Part shown: positions 37,053 to 46,912 of the stretch, piece after piece | How the letters are laid out: each line of letters begins with the position of its first letter | Numbering within the stretch: position 1 is the first letter of the stretch | Origin: Rhizomys pruinosus | Lineage: Eukaryota > Chordata > Mammalia > Rodentia > Spalacidae | Assembly: GCA_009823505.1 (NCBI GenBank) | Contig: VZQC01005680.1 | Span: forward strand, 7,323,673 to 7,387,672 | Direction: 5' to 3' | Length of the DNA stretch: 64,000 bases | Made by a program: the position numbers and the translations under genes | The notes under the pieces: generated by a model | Databases searched by the model: none | What the model was told of the DNA's origin: nothing | Seen by the model: only the letters and a program-made list of their open reading frames with translations

Positions 37053-38002
37053 AAGCTTGTATTAAAACCTTTGCGGCACCTAGAAGGTAAGCTTCGTTAG
37101 GATTCATTAAAGTAGTTGTTACTAGTAGGATCCAGAGAGGGGCCTGATATCTAACCCACGGCTGATGCCACAAGCTTACATCCTCTAATGGTTAGGAGAT
37201 GTTATAAACCACACGAAGACCCTGTCATACTTAACAGAAGAAAATGTAATTCATGGATTAACATACCATCCAAACATCTGTGTCTATACCAAAGTAACCT
37301 ACCATAATGATTAGTACTGTTTAAATACCTATATATCTAATTGCGTGTGCTTCATTAGTAGGATCGAAAGGCTATATATTATACTGTTTAAATACCTATA
37401 TATCTAATTGCATGTGCTTCATTAGTAGGATCGAAAGGTTATGCCTGGACAAGCTGGCAGCCCATGAAAGAAAACAGCCAGAATTGACTAGAGACCAAGA
37501 CAACAGCTCCAGAGAAAGTAGACTGTTTTGCTTCTCATCCACCTGTGCCCCTTTTCTAAGCCTAGGGAACAATCTGCGGAAGAGGGGGCGTGGTAGAATG
37601 TAAGGGCTGCGATTGGGGTGAATGGTGAAACTACAACAATATAGACTGGACACTCATTTGATCAACTTGATTGAACATACAAGCCCCCCCTGCTGGATGG
37701 TGGGACCCATGAGCTGTGTGGGTTTGGGCACAACTGCTTGCAAATTGGTTTTACATGAAGGATGCTTGTACTCACAAATTATCACTTATTGTTAAAAAAA
37801 TGAAAACAAAACAAAACAAAAAAACAGAGAAAGATGCAGAAAAGTTATGGCAGAATACATGATCTGGGATGGGTAGGGGTGGGGTGGGGGGAAGGGAAGG
37901 GGATATATGCCTGAACTGAATTGGAAAATGATGTATGAAGTACACAAAGCATCAATAAAAATAAAAATAAAAAAATAAAAAAGAGGACACACACACACAA
38001 AA
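37053..38002 (+). mobile_element. ~950-bp composite retroposon with L1-type 3' end and 15-bp TSD
   Basis: The direct repeat AAGACTCCACCATGT lies at 37,038-37,052 and 38,003-38,017, defining the insertion. The last ~130 bp align by eye with the L1-A 3' end (GGCAGAAT.CATGA, G-rich tract 37,866-37,902, ACACAAAGC.TCAATAAAAA) and end in an A-rich tail. The upstream ~780 bp resembles no L1 3'UTR in this window and carries a 67-bp tandem duplication. A 5'-truncated second copy is at 47,302-47,734. It has no convincing ORF, so it must have moved in trans, or it is a 5'-truncated L1 with a different 3'UTR. Confidence 0.8.
37315..37438. repeat. 67-bp tandem duplication inside the composite retroposon
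   Basis: The unit beginning TACTGTTTAAATACCTATAT repeats with period 67 (37,315-37,381 and 37,382-37,438); the second copy differs at about two bases (GCGTG/GCATG, GGC/GGT). Confidence 0.93.
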
Positions 38003-38017
38003 AAGACTCCACCATGT

Positions 38018-38901
38018 TTTGGAGAACTCACCTACCTTGGGATGAAAACTGACCAACAGTAGCAGGCATAGCTCTGAGGAATGAGATGATAAAGATTCAG
38101 CCCACTGATATAAGGAATCTATTAAACTTGTAGTTTCAACTTGCAAAAACCTAAAACAGAAGTAAGGCCCATGGCATAGACAAACAGGCAGCTTATGACT
38201 ACATTTAAAGTTCAACTATTATGGCTGATAGAGAAAATTAAAACCATCACACGATGAGTTGTTTATCAATAACTTAATCATGTTCCAGGAAACAAAAAGG
38301 ACAACACCATTTAGAAGCAGCAGCATTGAGGCTGGCCATGTAAGCCTGAGGACAGAAGTTTGTTTCCATAGAAACCAAGTGATGCCACTCTCACAAAACA
38401 ATCAAATTTTCTTTCTTTGTACTATATGTGATCACTATTAGGGAATAGAACTCATTCTTGGCCTGTAAAAACTGATCTAATGATCTGGGGATCACAGCGG
38501 GGACAGCCAAGTGATCCATAAAATGTGCATGCCAGATTCACCTTTGAAAATGAAAGCACAGAAATAACACAGGTAGAAAGTTTTCAGTAATGTTTGGGAA
38601 CTTAAGAGATTTATTAAATTACATTAGAAGAATCAGATGAAGAAATGGTAGAGCTTTTCAATAAGCAGAGCATTTCTAGACCATGCTCTTGAAAATATAG
38701 ATTCCAAATAGTGCACAATTTCAAATTCATCACCAACAGAATTAATCTAAACTTAGAAGTGGAAATGTTGTGCCTGTTAAATAGTTCTAGCATTTCTTGA
38801 GTTTAGTGTTTAATAAACACCCACTGAATTCTTGGAGAATTAAAATGGCCAGTGGACTAACTGCCGGTTAAATGGTTGGTGGCATTTCTCATTGATGATT
38901 T
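38018..38901. other. Unassigned
   Basis: About 880 bp of DNA to the right of the retroposon; nothing recognised. Confidence 0.4.
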
Positions 38902-38911
38902 AAGACATGAT

Positions 38912-39124
38912 GGGGGGGGGGCTGGAGAGATGGCCTAGCAGTTAAGAGTGCCGATTGCCCTTACAGAGGACCCGGGTTCAATCCCCAGCATCCACATGGC
39001 GACTGAGAACCCTCTGTAACTCCAGTTCCAGGGGCATCCGACACCCTCTTCTGACCTCCGTGGCATTGCACGACATGGGTGCACAAACCTGCATGCAGAC
39101 AGTACATTCACACACATACAAAAA

Positions 39125-39174
<50 letters not shown>

Positions 39175-39185
39175 TTAAATAAAAA
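38912..39185 (+). mobile_element. B2 SINE (young subfamily), 10-bp TSD, (AATA)n tail
   Basis: A G-run, then GCTGGAGAGATGGCCTAGCA; a slightly diverged body; (AATA)n tail 39,121-39,172. AAGACATGAT at 38,902-38,911 and 39,186-39,195. Confidence 0.93.
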
Positions 39186-39247
39186 AAGACATGATAGGGT
39201 GGAAGCTTGAATGCAGAGGTGCTGGAGCAGACAGGAAGGGGTGGGCA

Positions 39248-39248
<1 letters not shown>

Positions 39249-39312
<64 letters not shown>
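39249..39312. repeat. (TC)n microsatellite
   Basis: 64 bp of TC repeats. Confidence 0.98.
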
Positions 39313-39315
<3 letters not shown>

Positions 39316-39600
39316 AAAGATGAGAAGAATGAGAGTGATATGAGCAGGGGGTAGACATAAAGCCAGGTCATAGGAAAGCAAGTATGACTGGAAAGCCCTG
39401 AGCATGGAGCAGAGTTGTTAGGAGGATGAAGACACAATAAAGGAAACGTTAGAATAATCTAATATTATATCCAGTTTCAGGAAAAGGGGGTTCAGGAGTA
39501 CCTGTGGAAATACTACTTTTGAATAAGATGTTCCCCCCTGAGCGTTTTGATGGAAATCATAAAAATGTGTAAAAACAGATGCTTGTAGACAATTCTGGTA
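39313..39600. other. Unassigned
   Basis: About 290 bp; pre-insertion host sequence of the spliced L1. Confidence 0.4.
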
Positions 39601-39618
39601 AGAAATTTAAAAAGTTCT

Positions 39619-40203
39619 GTGAGATCTCCTAAGACCACCTAAAGCACAGCAAGGAGCTGGAACCAACCCAAATACCCCTCAACTGACGAGTGGATAGAGA
39701 AAATGTGGTACATCTACGCAATGGAGTTTTATGCAGCAGTAAAGAAAGATGACATCATGAGCTTTGCAGGAAAATGGCTGGAGCTAGAAGATATCATGCT
39801 GAGTGAAGTAACACAGTCCCAGAAGAACAAACGATGAATGGTATCCCTCATCTGTGGATGCTAGTGCCAATTACCTAGTTGTAAGTATTTTCTTGTGCAC
39901 AGCCCCTAGAGCTTTTGTCCAAGTAGTTGGGAGTGATGCATATTGGAAACAACAGCAACAACAACAACAACAACAACAACAGAAAGGACTGCATCAGAGA
40001 ACTGACTGAGATGGTGAACTTCTGCTCAAAACAGTCAATTCCTCTATGGAGAATTTTGAGAAAGACTGAGAGAGAGATGAAAAGCATGTTGGCAGAATGC
40101 GGGGTGGGAGATAGGGTGGGGACACGGATCTAGAATTTAAAATAATATATATATTACTATATAATTATCATATAGTATATAGTATATATATATATTAAAA
40201 AAA
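39619..40203 (+). mobile_element. Spliced L1 retrocopy: 5'UTR joined to ORF2 3' end, 18-bp TSD
   Basis: The direct repeat AGAAATTTAAAAAGTTCT lies at 39,601-39,618 and 40,204-40,221. The insert starts with about 30 bp matching L1-A 5'UTR (7-35; GACCACCT.AAGCACAG) and at 39,649/39,650 jumps to ORF2 sequence equal to L1-A 4702 onward (CAAGGAGCTGGAACCAACC). In L1-A the left side is followed by GTACAC and the right side is preceded by CTCTCTTCACAATAG, so the lost segment begins GT and ends AG. ORF2 C-terminal codons run to the TGA at 39,834-39,836; a shortened 3'UTR with (CAA)n and an AT-rich end follows. Confidence 0.88.
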
Positions 40204-40221
40204 AGAAATTTAAAAAGTTCT

Positions 40222-40458
40222 AAAGATTATCCTTTGTGATGTAAAATGTAAACTTTAGCTAATTCTGATGAAAGATAGAAGACAGGGGTCTTGAGAAATA
40301 GTTAATATAAACTATTATCAATGATGGAGCTATGGGCCAAAGAAATGGTTCAGTGGGTCGAGGTGTTTGAGTTCAATTTCTGAACTCCACCCCATGGTGG
40401 AGAACCAACTTTAGCAAGTTTTCCTCTGACCACACACACAGACACAGACACAGACACA

Positions 40459-40501
<43 letters not shown>

Positions 40502-40870
40502 ATACAAATTAATGTGATAAAAGTTAAATATAAAAACTGTCATGGCGGAGCCATTCGTGAAAGGTTCACTGCTTGACAAAGTTCCAGTGACCTGACTCGT
40601 CTGGTTGAAGTCTGCTCTCCAGATGACCTTGGTTTTTAATAATTCTTCTTATCATATTAATTCTTATTTTCCTGGCCTGCTTGACTTTTAGCTTTCTAGC
40701 AGTTAGGGTACCTGCTTCTGCCTCAAGGAGTGGAACTGACACTTTTGCCTTTTCTAGAAATGAGTACTTTGTGAGAAATAATTCCACTGTGTACACAACT
40801 TAAAAGTATGATACAGTAGTAATTAAGAACCCTACAGATACTGTGTTATGCACAGAATGCCCAAGTAAAG
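40222..40870. other. Unassigned, containing a (CA)n microsatellite
   Basis: CA repeats at 40,436-40,500, beginning as CACAGA hexamers; the segment just upstream (ATGGTTCAGTGGGTCGAGG ... CTCCACCCCATGGTGGAGAACC) may be a decayed B3-type SINE on + whose tail became the microsatellite. The rest is not recognised. Confidence 0.6.
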
Positions 40871-40882
40871 AAAGGAATTTTG

Positions 40883-41100
40883 TGGGGGTTTTTTGTTTTT
40901 TTAATATATATTTTGTACAAGATTATCAAATCTAGACCGGTGTCCCCCCACCCTATCTCCCCACCCCACCAGAGCTCAGGTATTCTGCCAAACATACTTT
41001 TCATCTCTTTCTCAGTCTTTCTCAGTATTCTCCATGTGGAAGTTGACTTTTCTGAGCAGAAGTTCAGTTTCAGTCAGTTCTTTGATGCAGTCCTTTCTGC

Positions 41101-41141
<41 letters not shown>

Positions 41142-41186
41142 CCAATATGCACCACTCCCAACTGCTTGGACAAAAGCTCAAGGAAA
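40883..41186 (-). mobile_element. L1 3'UTR fragment, minus strand, 12-bp TSD
   Basis: The antisense of the L1-A-type 3' end: CCACCCTATCTCCCCACCCC, the (GTT)n run at 41,100-41,140 and CCAATATGCACCACTCCCAA. AAAGGAATTTTG at 40,871-40,882 and 41,187-41,198. 5'-truncated within the 3'UTR; it has the same short GAGCTTTTGTCCAAG-to-GGGAGTG junction as the spliced copy. Confidence 0.9.
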
Positions 41187-41198
41187 AAAGGAATTTTG

Positions 41199-41429
41199 AT
41201 TTCATGGTCAGGTTTAAACTAAAAAGAGGATTGTAGGGCAAAGTAAAACAGTGGATTCTAGTGATCTGACTCAAAGTTTAGTAGCCCTTAGCAAATCACC
41301 TGAGGACAAAGTGTTAAAAACAGAAACTGAGGAAAACAGTGGCCAGAGTAAAAACAAGATATGAATCAAAGCTACAACAGCCACAAAAAGACTTACAGGT
41401 CAAGCAAACAAGGAACCAAAGTGAGAAAA
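41199..41429. other. Unassigned
   Basis: Short A/G-rich stretch between an L1 tail and probable LTR sequence. Confidence 0.4.
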
Positions 41430-42080
41430 ATAAAGTTCTCTATTGTTAAAGCTTTAAAGCTCATTTTTTACACTGCCCAGCAGCTATGTAACCACAAGGC
41501 ATAAAGAATGGAGTCCTTAGAGTTAAAAGTTAACATTAACTTCGCTGTGCTGCAAAACTGTTAAATTGCTTAGCTGAATGGCTGTACTATTATTGTTTCA
41601 CCTTGATGTCTCAACTAAATGATTGTACCATTATTGATTGTTTTACTGTTTTGATGTTAAGAATAATTTCAGGTGTTAATTTTCCGAAAACTATTTACTG
41701 GGAAGTTGGGTTATTTTTTTCATCATTAGCTTAGACTTGCATAACATGTATTAGTTTTAGGGCATGTAAAAATAAACATTGGGACCTGAGGAGCAGAGAA
41801 GAAAAAAGAGAAGAAAAGGAATCGGCAGAGTGGCAAACCCGAAAGGCCCTCTGCACAGGATCAGAGAAGGCAAATGCTCTCTGATCCTTAGGTCAAGAAA
41901 TCGGCAGAGCGAAGAATCCAAGAGGCCCTCTGCACAGGAGCAGGGAAGATAGATGCTCCTTGGGTCATGAAAAAGAAAGAGATTCTTGTGTCTTATTTGA
42001 TTAACTTCTTCGCAGCCTTTGCAACCACCCACTTCAGGAACTGAACTTGCTGGAGCTGGACTCCGGCACTGTCACAGCTG
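41430..42080 (+). repeat. Probable LTR of an endogenous retrovirus, boundaries unclear
   Basis: Features suggesting an LTR: AATAAA at about 41,771 followed closely by a GA-rich block, two tandem copies of an ~80-bp motif (AATCGGCAGAG ... GGCCCTCTGCACAGGA at about 41,820 and 41,900), and a C/T-rich stretch ending near GGACTCCGGCACTGTCAC. No terminal TG/CA pair with flanking duplication could be fixed. Family not named. Confidence 0.45.
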
Positions 42081-42399
42081 GTCAAGGTCTTGTTATTGGA
42101 TAAAGGTTTTTATTATGTCATGATTCTGTAGAGAAAAAAATGCAAAGTAAATTAGAATGCTAAAAAGAAGACAGGCTTTCTTCTTATGAAACAAAAAGAA
42201 AACAGTTTTAGGCCCACTAAAATCATAGTAATAGTGAGTACAAGGTCAATCCCCACAAACGCCCTCCCTCCCTCTAGTCCTCCTGACATCACCCCAACAG
42301 GAGCATCGCCGTTGCTAGTGCATGCACCACTACTGACAGATCACAACCACCTAAAACGCATAAATCACATTGCAGCTCATTCCACCTTTTTAAGCTTAA

Positions 42400-42580
42400 G
42401 TTTTCATTACATGAATGTGGGGGAGGTACGTGCATGGGGGGATATGGAGTCTAGAAGAGGGTCTCAAATACCCAAGTTCCGTTCCCAGCTGGAGTTACAG
42501 GTGAGTGCTCCTACAAGGGTGCTGGGAACGGAACTTGAGTGCTCTGGAACTCTTCATTTGGCCATCTCTCCAGCCTGGGA
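42400..42580 (-). mobile_element. B3/B2-type SINE, minus strand
   Basis: AGTCTAGAAGAGGGTCTCAAA in the body and GGCCATCTCTCCAGCC at the head; diverged. Confidence 0.75.
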
Positions 42581-42699
42581 GCTTATTCTTGGCATTGTCC
42601 ATTCTATGGGGTTGAGCACTACATGATGAATGATACTCATCCTTCACTGCAATATCATACAAAGCAGTGAAACTACTCTAGAAACTCTCCATGCTCCCC

Positions 42700-43235
42700 A
42701 TAGTCATTCCTCCTTCTTGCCTGATAAAAGCACTGATCATTTTGTTTCCAGTTTTGCCCTCTATAGAATGATATACACTTGCAATCACACAGTCTGTAAA
42801 GTTTTGGGTTGGCAACTTTTGCTTGGTATTATTCATTGAAGTCAGTTTCCTCCCTGTCTCTTTGATGGGTAACTGGCTCATTTAAATGCTGAGGAAGTTA
42901 GATGTAACGCAGTTTATTATCAGCTTCCTTACAATCAGGTAATTTGTGACTTCTAAGATTTTGAAATTATAAATAAAACTCATAATTTGTATACTGTTCC
43001 TTGGGTGGATATGTTTTCAACTCATTTGGGTAAATATGTAGGTGCTAAAATGACAGGATCACATGATAAGAATGTGTCTAGCTTTGTGAACATTTTTCCC
43101 AGAGTTATTGACTGTTACCTTCCTCCCAAGGAGAAATGAGTTCCTGGGCTCCCACAGCCACGAGCATTTGGTCAGGGCTAGTGTTAGGGATTTTGACCAT
43201 TTTAATAGGTATACAATGAGAAACTCTTATTTTAA
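42700..43235 (-). mobile_element. Ancient L1 fragment (ORF2 3' region), minus strand
   Basis: The antisense text resembles old mammalian L1 3' ORF2 sequence (TTGGGTAAATATGTAGGTGC, AATGACAGGATCACATG, GGGATTTTGACCATTTTAAT). Strongly decayed, no frame. Confidence 0.5.
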
Positions 43236-43692
43236 GTCCAAGGACTATTTTCTTAGCAGATTATCAGGGAAGCTATAAATCTTGGTAGCTTCAAGATCGG
43301 AGCAGGAGGAGAAAGAAGGCCAGGCCTTTTACAATAAAGGCTGTTGTTCATTACAGTCACTGGAAGTCACTGACTAAACACAGTGAGGAACTTTTTTTTT
43401 AATTTAAAGTAGCACTTTCCCTGTATGTAACTAACTCGAGGTTGTAAAAATGTAATTTCTTTACTGAAATTTTTCTTCTTTGTATTTATTATGCACTTTC
43501 ATTTTCCTTGAATATTTTGAGCATGATTTTAATGGTTTGGTTTTTAATGACTTCTCTTTTTAAAAAAAAAATACTAGTTATATTTTTTGCTTAGATACAG
43601 TTACTTCTGGTTTTTATATTGTTCGTTATCCATTTGAAAACACCAGACTCTGGATTTTTTCAGTGTCATCAAAGATGTTTTGTTGTTGATAC
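43236..43692. other. Unassigned
   Basis: AT-rich, no recognised feature. Confidence 0.4.
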
Positions 43693-44111
43693 TGTTAGGC
43701 CAAGCTAGACTCCAAGATAGAGTCACCGCTGACCAACAGCATGGAGACAACAGCCTGGTGAGCAACATTCCAGGAAGTAGAAATTAGCCTCCACACTCCT
43801 GTTTTGAACATTACAGCTACAATTATACGATGCAGCCAGTTTTTACACAGCCAGCTGAAAAACTGAAAAACACATAATTCGAACTCCTCCCCTTATTGAA
43901 ACCTTTCTCTCTTACCAATGCATCTGCTATTGACTCATTTCCCTCTACTCACAAAGGCCCTATACAACTCAGCCTAAACTGACAAGAAGCTGCTTCTTCC
44001 CCCCTCCTCCCCACCATGAGGATGCCCTGGAAGATTTTTCCCAGCTAAATCTCTCCTTTTCTCACCTCAAAGTGATCTCTTGCTGTCTTTGTCATTTTCC
44101 TGAACCTAACA
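43693..44111. repeat. Solo LTR (endogenous retrovirus), 419 bp
   Basis: It starts TGTTAGG and ends CCTAACA, a perfect 7-bp terminal inverted repeat with canonical TG...CA ends. GATAC precedes and GATAT follows, a 5-bp target duplication with one change. The interior has a CCCTATACAACTC block (possible TATA-like site) and a C/T-rich 3' part. No internal gag/pol/env sequence remains, so this is the usual product of recombination between two LTRs. Class not assigned; orientation is probably + from the promoter-like block. Confidence 0.8.
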
Positions 44112-44206
44112 GATATATCAGTCAGTTAATGATTAGAATATTAAATTCTTTTTCTTGCATTCAGCAACAACTAAAATCTTAGTCCTATTATTTTACTGTC
44201 TACATG

Positions 44207-44288
44207 TTTTATTTTTTTTTTATGTGTATGAGTTTGTTGCCTGAAAGTATAGAAGTGCATCCATGTTGTGTAGAGCAGAGGCAAGTGG
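44207..44288 (-). mobile_element. B3-type SINE tail fragment, minus strand
   Basis: A T-run followed by ATGTGTATGAGTTTGTTGCC and GCATCCATGTTGTGTAGAGC; cut off where the MaLR sequence begins. Confidence 0.5.
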
Positions 44289-45937
44289 TGTTAGGAACTG
44301 TGGCCCAGCTAGAGGAAGCATGTCACTGGAGACAGGCTTCTAAAGCCCTTAAGCCTGGCTAGATTTCCAGCACCACTCTGCTTTCTGTGCCTTCGTAAAA
44401 ATGTGAGCTTCTGCTTCCTGCTCCTGCTACAGCACCTCCTGCCACCATGCCTCCCCACCTTGAAAGACTCTAATTTCTTCTGGAATCACAAGCTCAAATA
44501 AACTCTTCCATGTATAAGTTCCTTTGGACGCAGTGTTTTATCACAGCAACAGAAAAGTAGCTAATACTGAAATGAGGTGTTTGCTGTGATGAGCCTGACC
44601 ATGTCAGTTTTTGAAGGAATGTGGAAGACTTTGGAAGTTTGGACTAAAAAAAGCAGTTGAATGCTATAAGCAGAAATTAATAGACTGTTTTAGTAGGAGC
44701 CTAGAAGAACTAGTTCTGAGAGCAAAGCAGTTCCAGAGGGAAATAAGGACTTAAGCAGCATGTGATGTATTGGCAAAACTGGCAGTCCACCCCCAGCCTA
44801 AGAGCTTGTTGCCTAAGGCAAAGTTGAAAAGTAACAGACTAATTTCTCTGGTAGGGGAAATTTCAAGACAGCATAATGTAGAAATGGTGGCATAGTTGTA
44901 AATGGTAAGGGAACTAGATCAAATGGGGCAGAAAGAAATGCAGAATGCACAGTTTGAAGAAAAAGAAAGCACTAGGAAGATTAAGAACCAAGTCCTAGGC
45001 TGAAGGGGAGGATTTCTTTGCTAAAGAGATTAAGGTGTATAAGAAAAGGCTTAGAGATCTGCACTTAAACAATGGAAAGAGGACCTTCATAGGCAGTGAA
45101 GCCTATGATTTGTAAAAGGAAAATGCCCAAGGGATTTTCTACTCCCAGAAAACCAAAGGCTATAAAAGCTGCTGGGGATGTAGATGAAGGTGCCAGAACC
45201 CACCCCAGCTGGGCAGCCAAACTTGGCAGTGCTGTTGTTGACATAGTGCTGGTTTTATAGGCATAAATGAAAAAAATGAAGTGGTTATTTGTTCTCCCTC
45301 TGAAGTTTAGAAAACTGCTGAGGCCAGGCAGCATGAATAAAGAATGCCCTGAGCTGTGAAGGTAAAGCCTGGTTGGGAGTGGACACCCTAAGATGTTGGA
45401 TATTCTAGAGCCATGAGATGTAGGCTAAAGAGAGCTGCATACAATATATTTAAGAGATTGCCTTGAATCTCAAAAGAGATTTTGGACTCTGGATCTTTGA
45501 ATAGTATTGAGACTGGTAAAGACTCTGGGAACTTTTAAGATTGGGCTAAATGCATTTCGCATTTTATATGGTCATAAGCCTGTGGGGGCCAGAGAGTAGA
45601 ATGTGGTGGTTTGAATGAGAATGTTCCCCATAGGCTCCAAGTTGTTTGGAACTCCTTCTGCATGCAGTGGCCTACAGAGCATGCACAGCAGAACTGTCCA
45701 CTTTTCAACTAAGCAAATTTTCCCTTCTTTCTGTCTCTTTGTTTTGGTGCTGGCCAAAGCTTGGCCATGCTTCTTGGACACTGGAGATCTTTCTCTTAAA
45801 CTCCTAAACCTATTCTTATGCCATGGGGCTGATTGCCCACTACTTGACCAGAATTTATAGCTTACCTGCTCTGTTGATTTTCTCTAAACACTAATAAAAT
45901 TGTCCTCAAAATTTAAAAAAAAAAAAAAAAAAAAAAG
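44289..45937 (+). mobile_element. MaLR/ORR1-like element: partial 5' LTR, internal region, start of 3' LTR, ends in poly(A)
   Basis: 44,289-44,567 matches the 3' half of an ORR1-type LTR (GAGGAAGCATGTCACTGGA ... TTTTATCACAGCAACAGAAAA). 44,568-45,600 is MaLR internal sequence (TTTGGAAGTTTGGACTAAAA, then GGGCTAAATGCATTTCGCAT and GCCTGTGGGGGCCAGAGAGT before the LTR). At 45,602 a new LTR starts (TGTGGTGGTTTGAATGAGAA). Instead of a normal LTR end, the sequence runs to AATAAA at 45,893-45,898, 16 bases and then 22 As. MaLR internal regions do not encode a working reverse transcriptase. Confidence 0.72.
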
Positions 45938-46364
45938 GTTTTCAAACTCTATACCTATTACCGCAGCAGTCAAAATCCCAAACACTGACGAGGCTGTCTG
46001 CATCAAGAGCTCTTCTTGGCAGGTGGGAAGGTAACAGGCACAGCCACTTTGGGTGATGGTCCATAGGACTAAAGATATTCTCACTGTGGGGCCCTGTCAT
46101 TTAGCTCCTGAGTATTAATTCCCAATTTTTAAGTACTGTCCTTACTTTCCTTAAAATCATGCACATTTTAAGCAAATATTGCAATGCAAAACTGTGTGAC
46201 ATGAAGTAAATAAAGTAATGATAAGAGAAATAATGATGGCACAGGAGAAAATGGAATCAGATTGCTGCAAAATTCCTATATTTAATAGGGATTGCTGCTA
46301 TATTAACTTTCAGGTATTCACAAGTTAAAAGTGAATGTTTTTATTTCCAGAGAAACACTGAAGG
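45938..46364. other. Unassigned
   Basis: About 430 bp; nothing recognised. Confidence 0.4.
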
Positions 46365-46375
46365 ATACATATTCA

Positions 46376-46412
46376 CTTAATCTTAGCCAAAAGGCTGAGA
46401 AGTGATGCAAAA
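46376..46412 (-). pseudogene. U2 snRNA 5' fragment (retropseudogene) with 11-bp TSD
   Basis: The reverse complement of 46,376-46,406 reads ATCACTTCTCAGCC then TTTTGGCTAAGATTAAG, matching U2 snRNA nucleotides 1 to about 31 (family text ATCGCTTCTCGGCC...) with three changes. The direct repeat ATACATATTCA lies at 46,365-46,375 and 46,413-46,423. The insert ends at the 3' truncation with no A-tail; six extra bases (TTTTGC on the minus strand) precede the U2 5' end. Too short to function in splicing. Confidence 0.82.
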
Positions 46413-46423
46413 ATACATATTCA

Positions 46424-46912
46424 ACAAAGACAAAGAAACAAAATTAAATAATAAGAATATTTGAAACTTAAAAGCAGTTAGAAGAAAAGAAAGCAGAGAA
46501 GACAACTGGGACATATGGTAATGAGAAGACAAAGCTGCTGAAAGCAATCACAGCTGCAGTAATTCAGTGAGGAAGGCTTGTCATAAACAGATAACCTGGC
46601 ATCAAAAACATCAAAGTTAAGTCGTAAGGTGCATCGTGACCACCAGTCAGCATTATCTTGACATATCCTAAGAGGTCACAAAGCATAAACCTGTATTATA
46701 TATCTAAAATGATAAGGATCAAAGCACACCCTATAGAAAACCATTTAATACATAAGAAAAATTGCACAAAAGGAACAAACAGTTTACTCAACAGTCAGAA
46801 AGCAGTAAAAAATATGTTTCCAAAGTCCTTTCCTGTCAATAAAACCACTTTAACCCACTTTACATGAACAGATTAAGATCTCCAACTGAAAACAGAGTGA
46901 CTAAATGGATAA
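46424..46912. other. Unassigned
   Basis: About 490 bp of A-rich DNA; nothing recognised. Confidence 0.4.

Noticed and set aside
39108..39437. ORFs with Arg-Glu runs
   Set aside because: Translation of the (TC)n microsatellite and B2 tail.
39601..40203. Ordinary internally deleted L1 at 39.6 kb
   Set aside because: The junction matches GT/AG sites at both ends and the copy has one clean TSD, so splicing before insertion explains it better.
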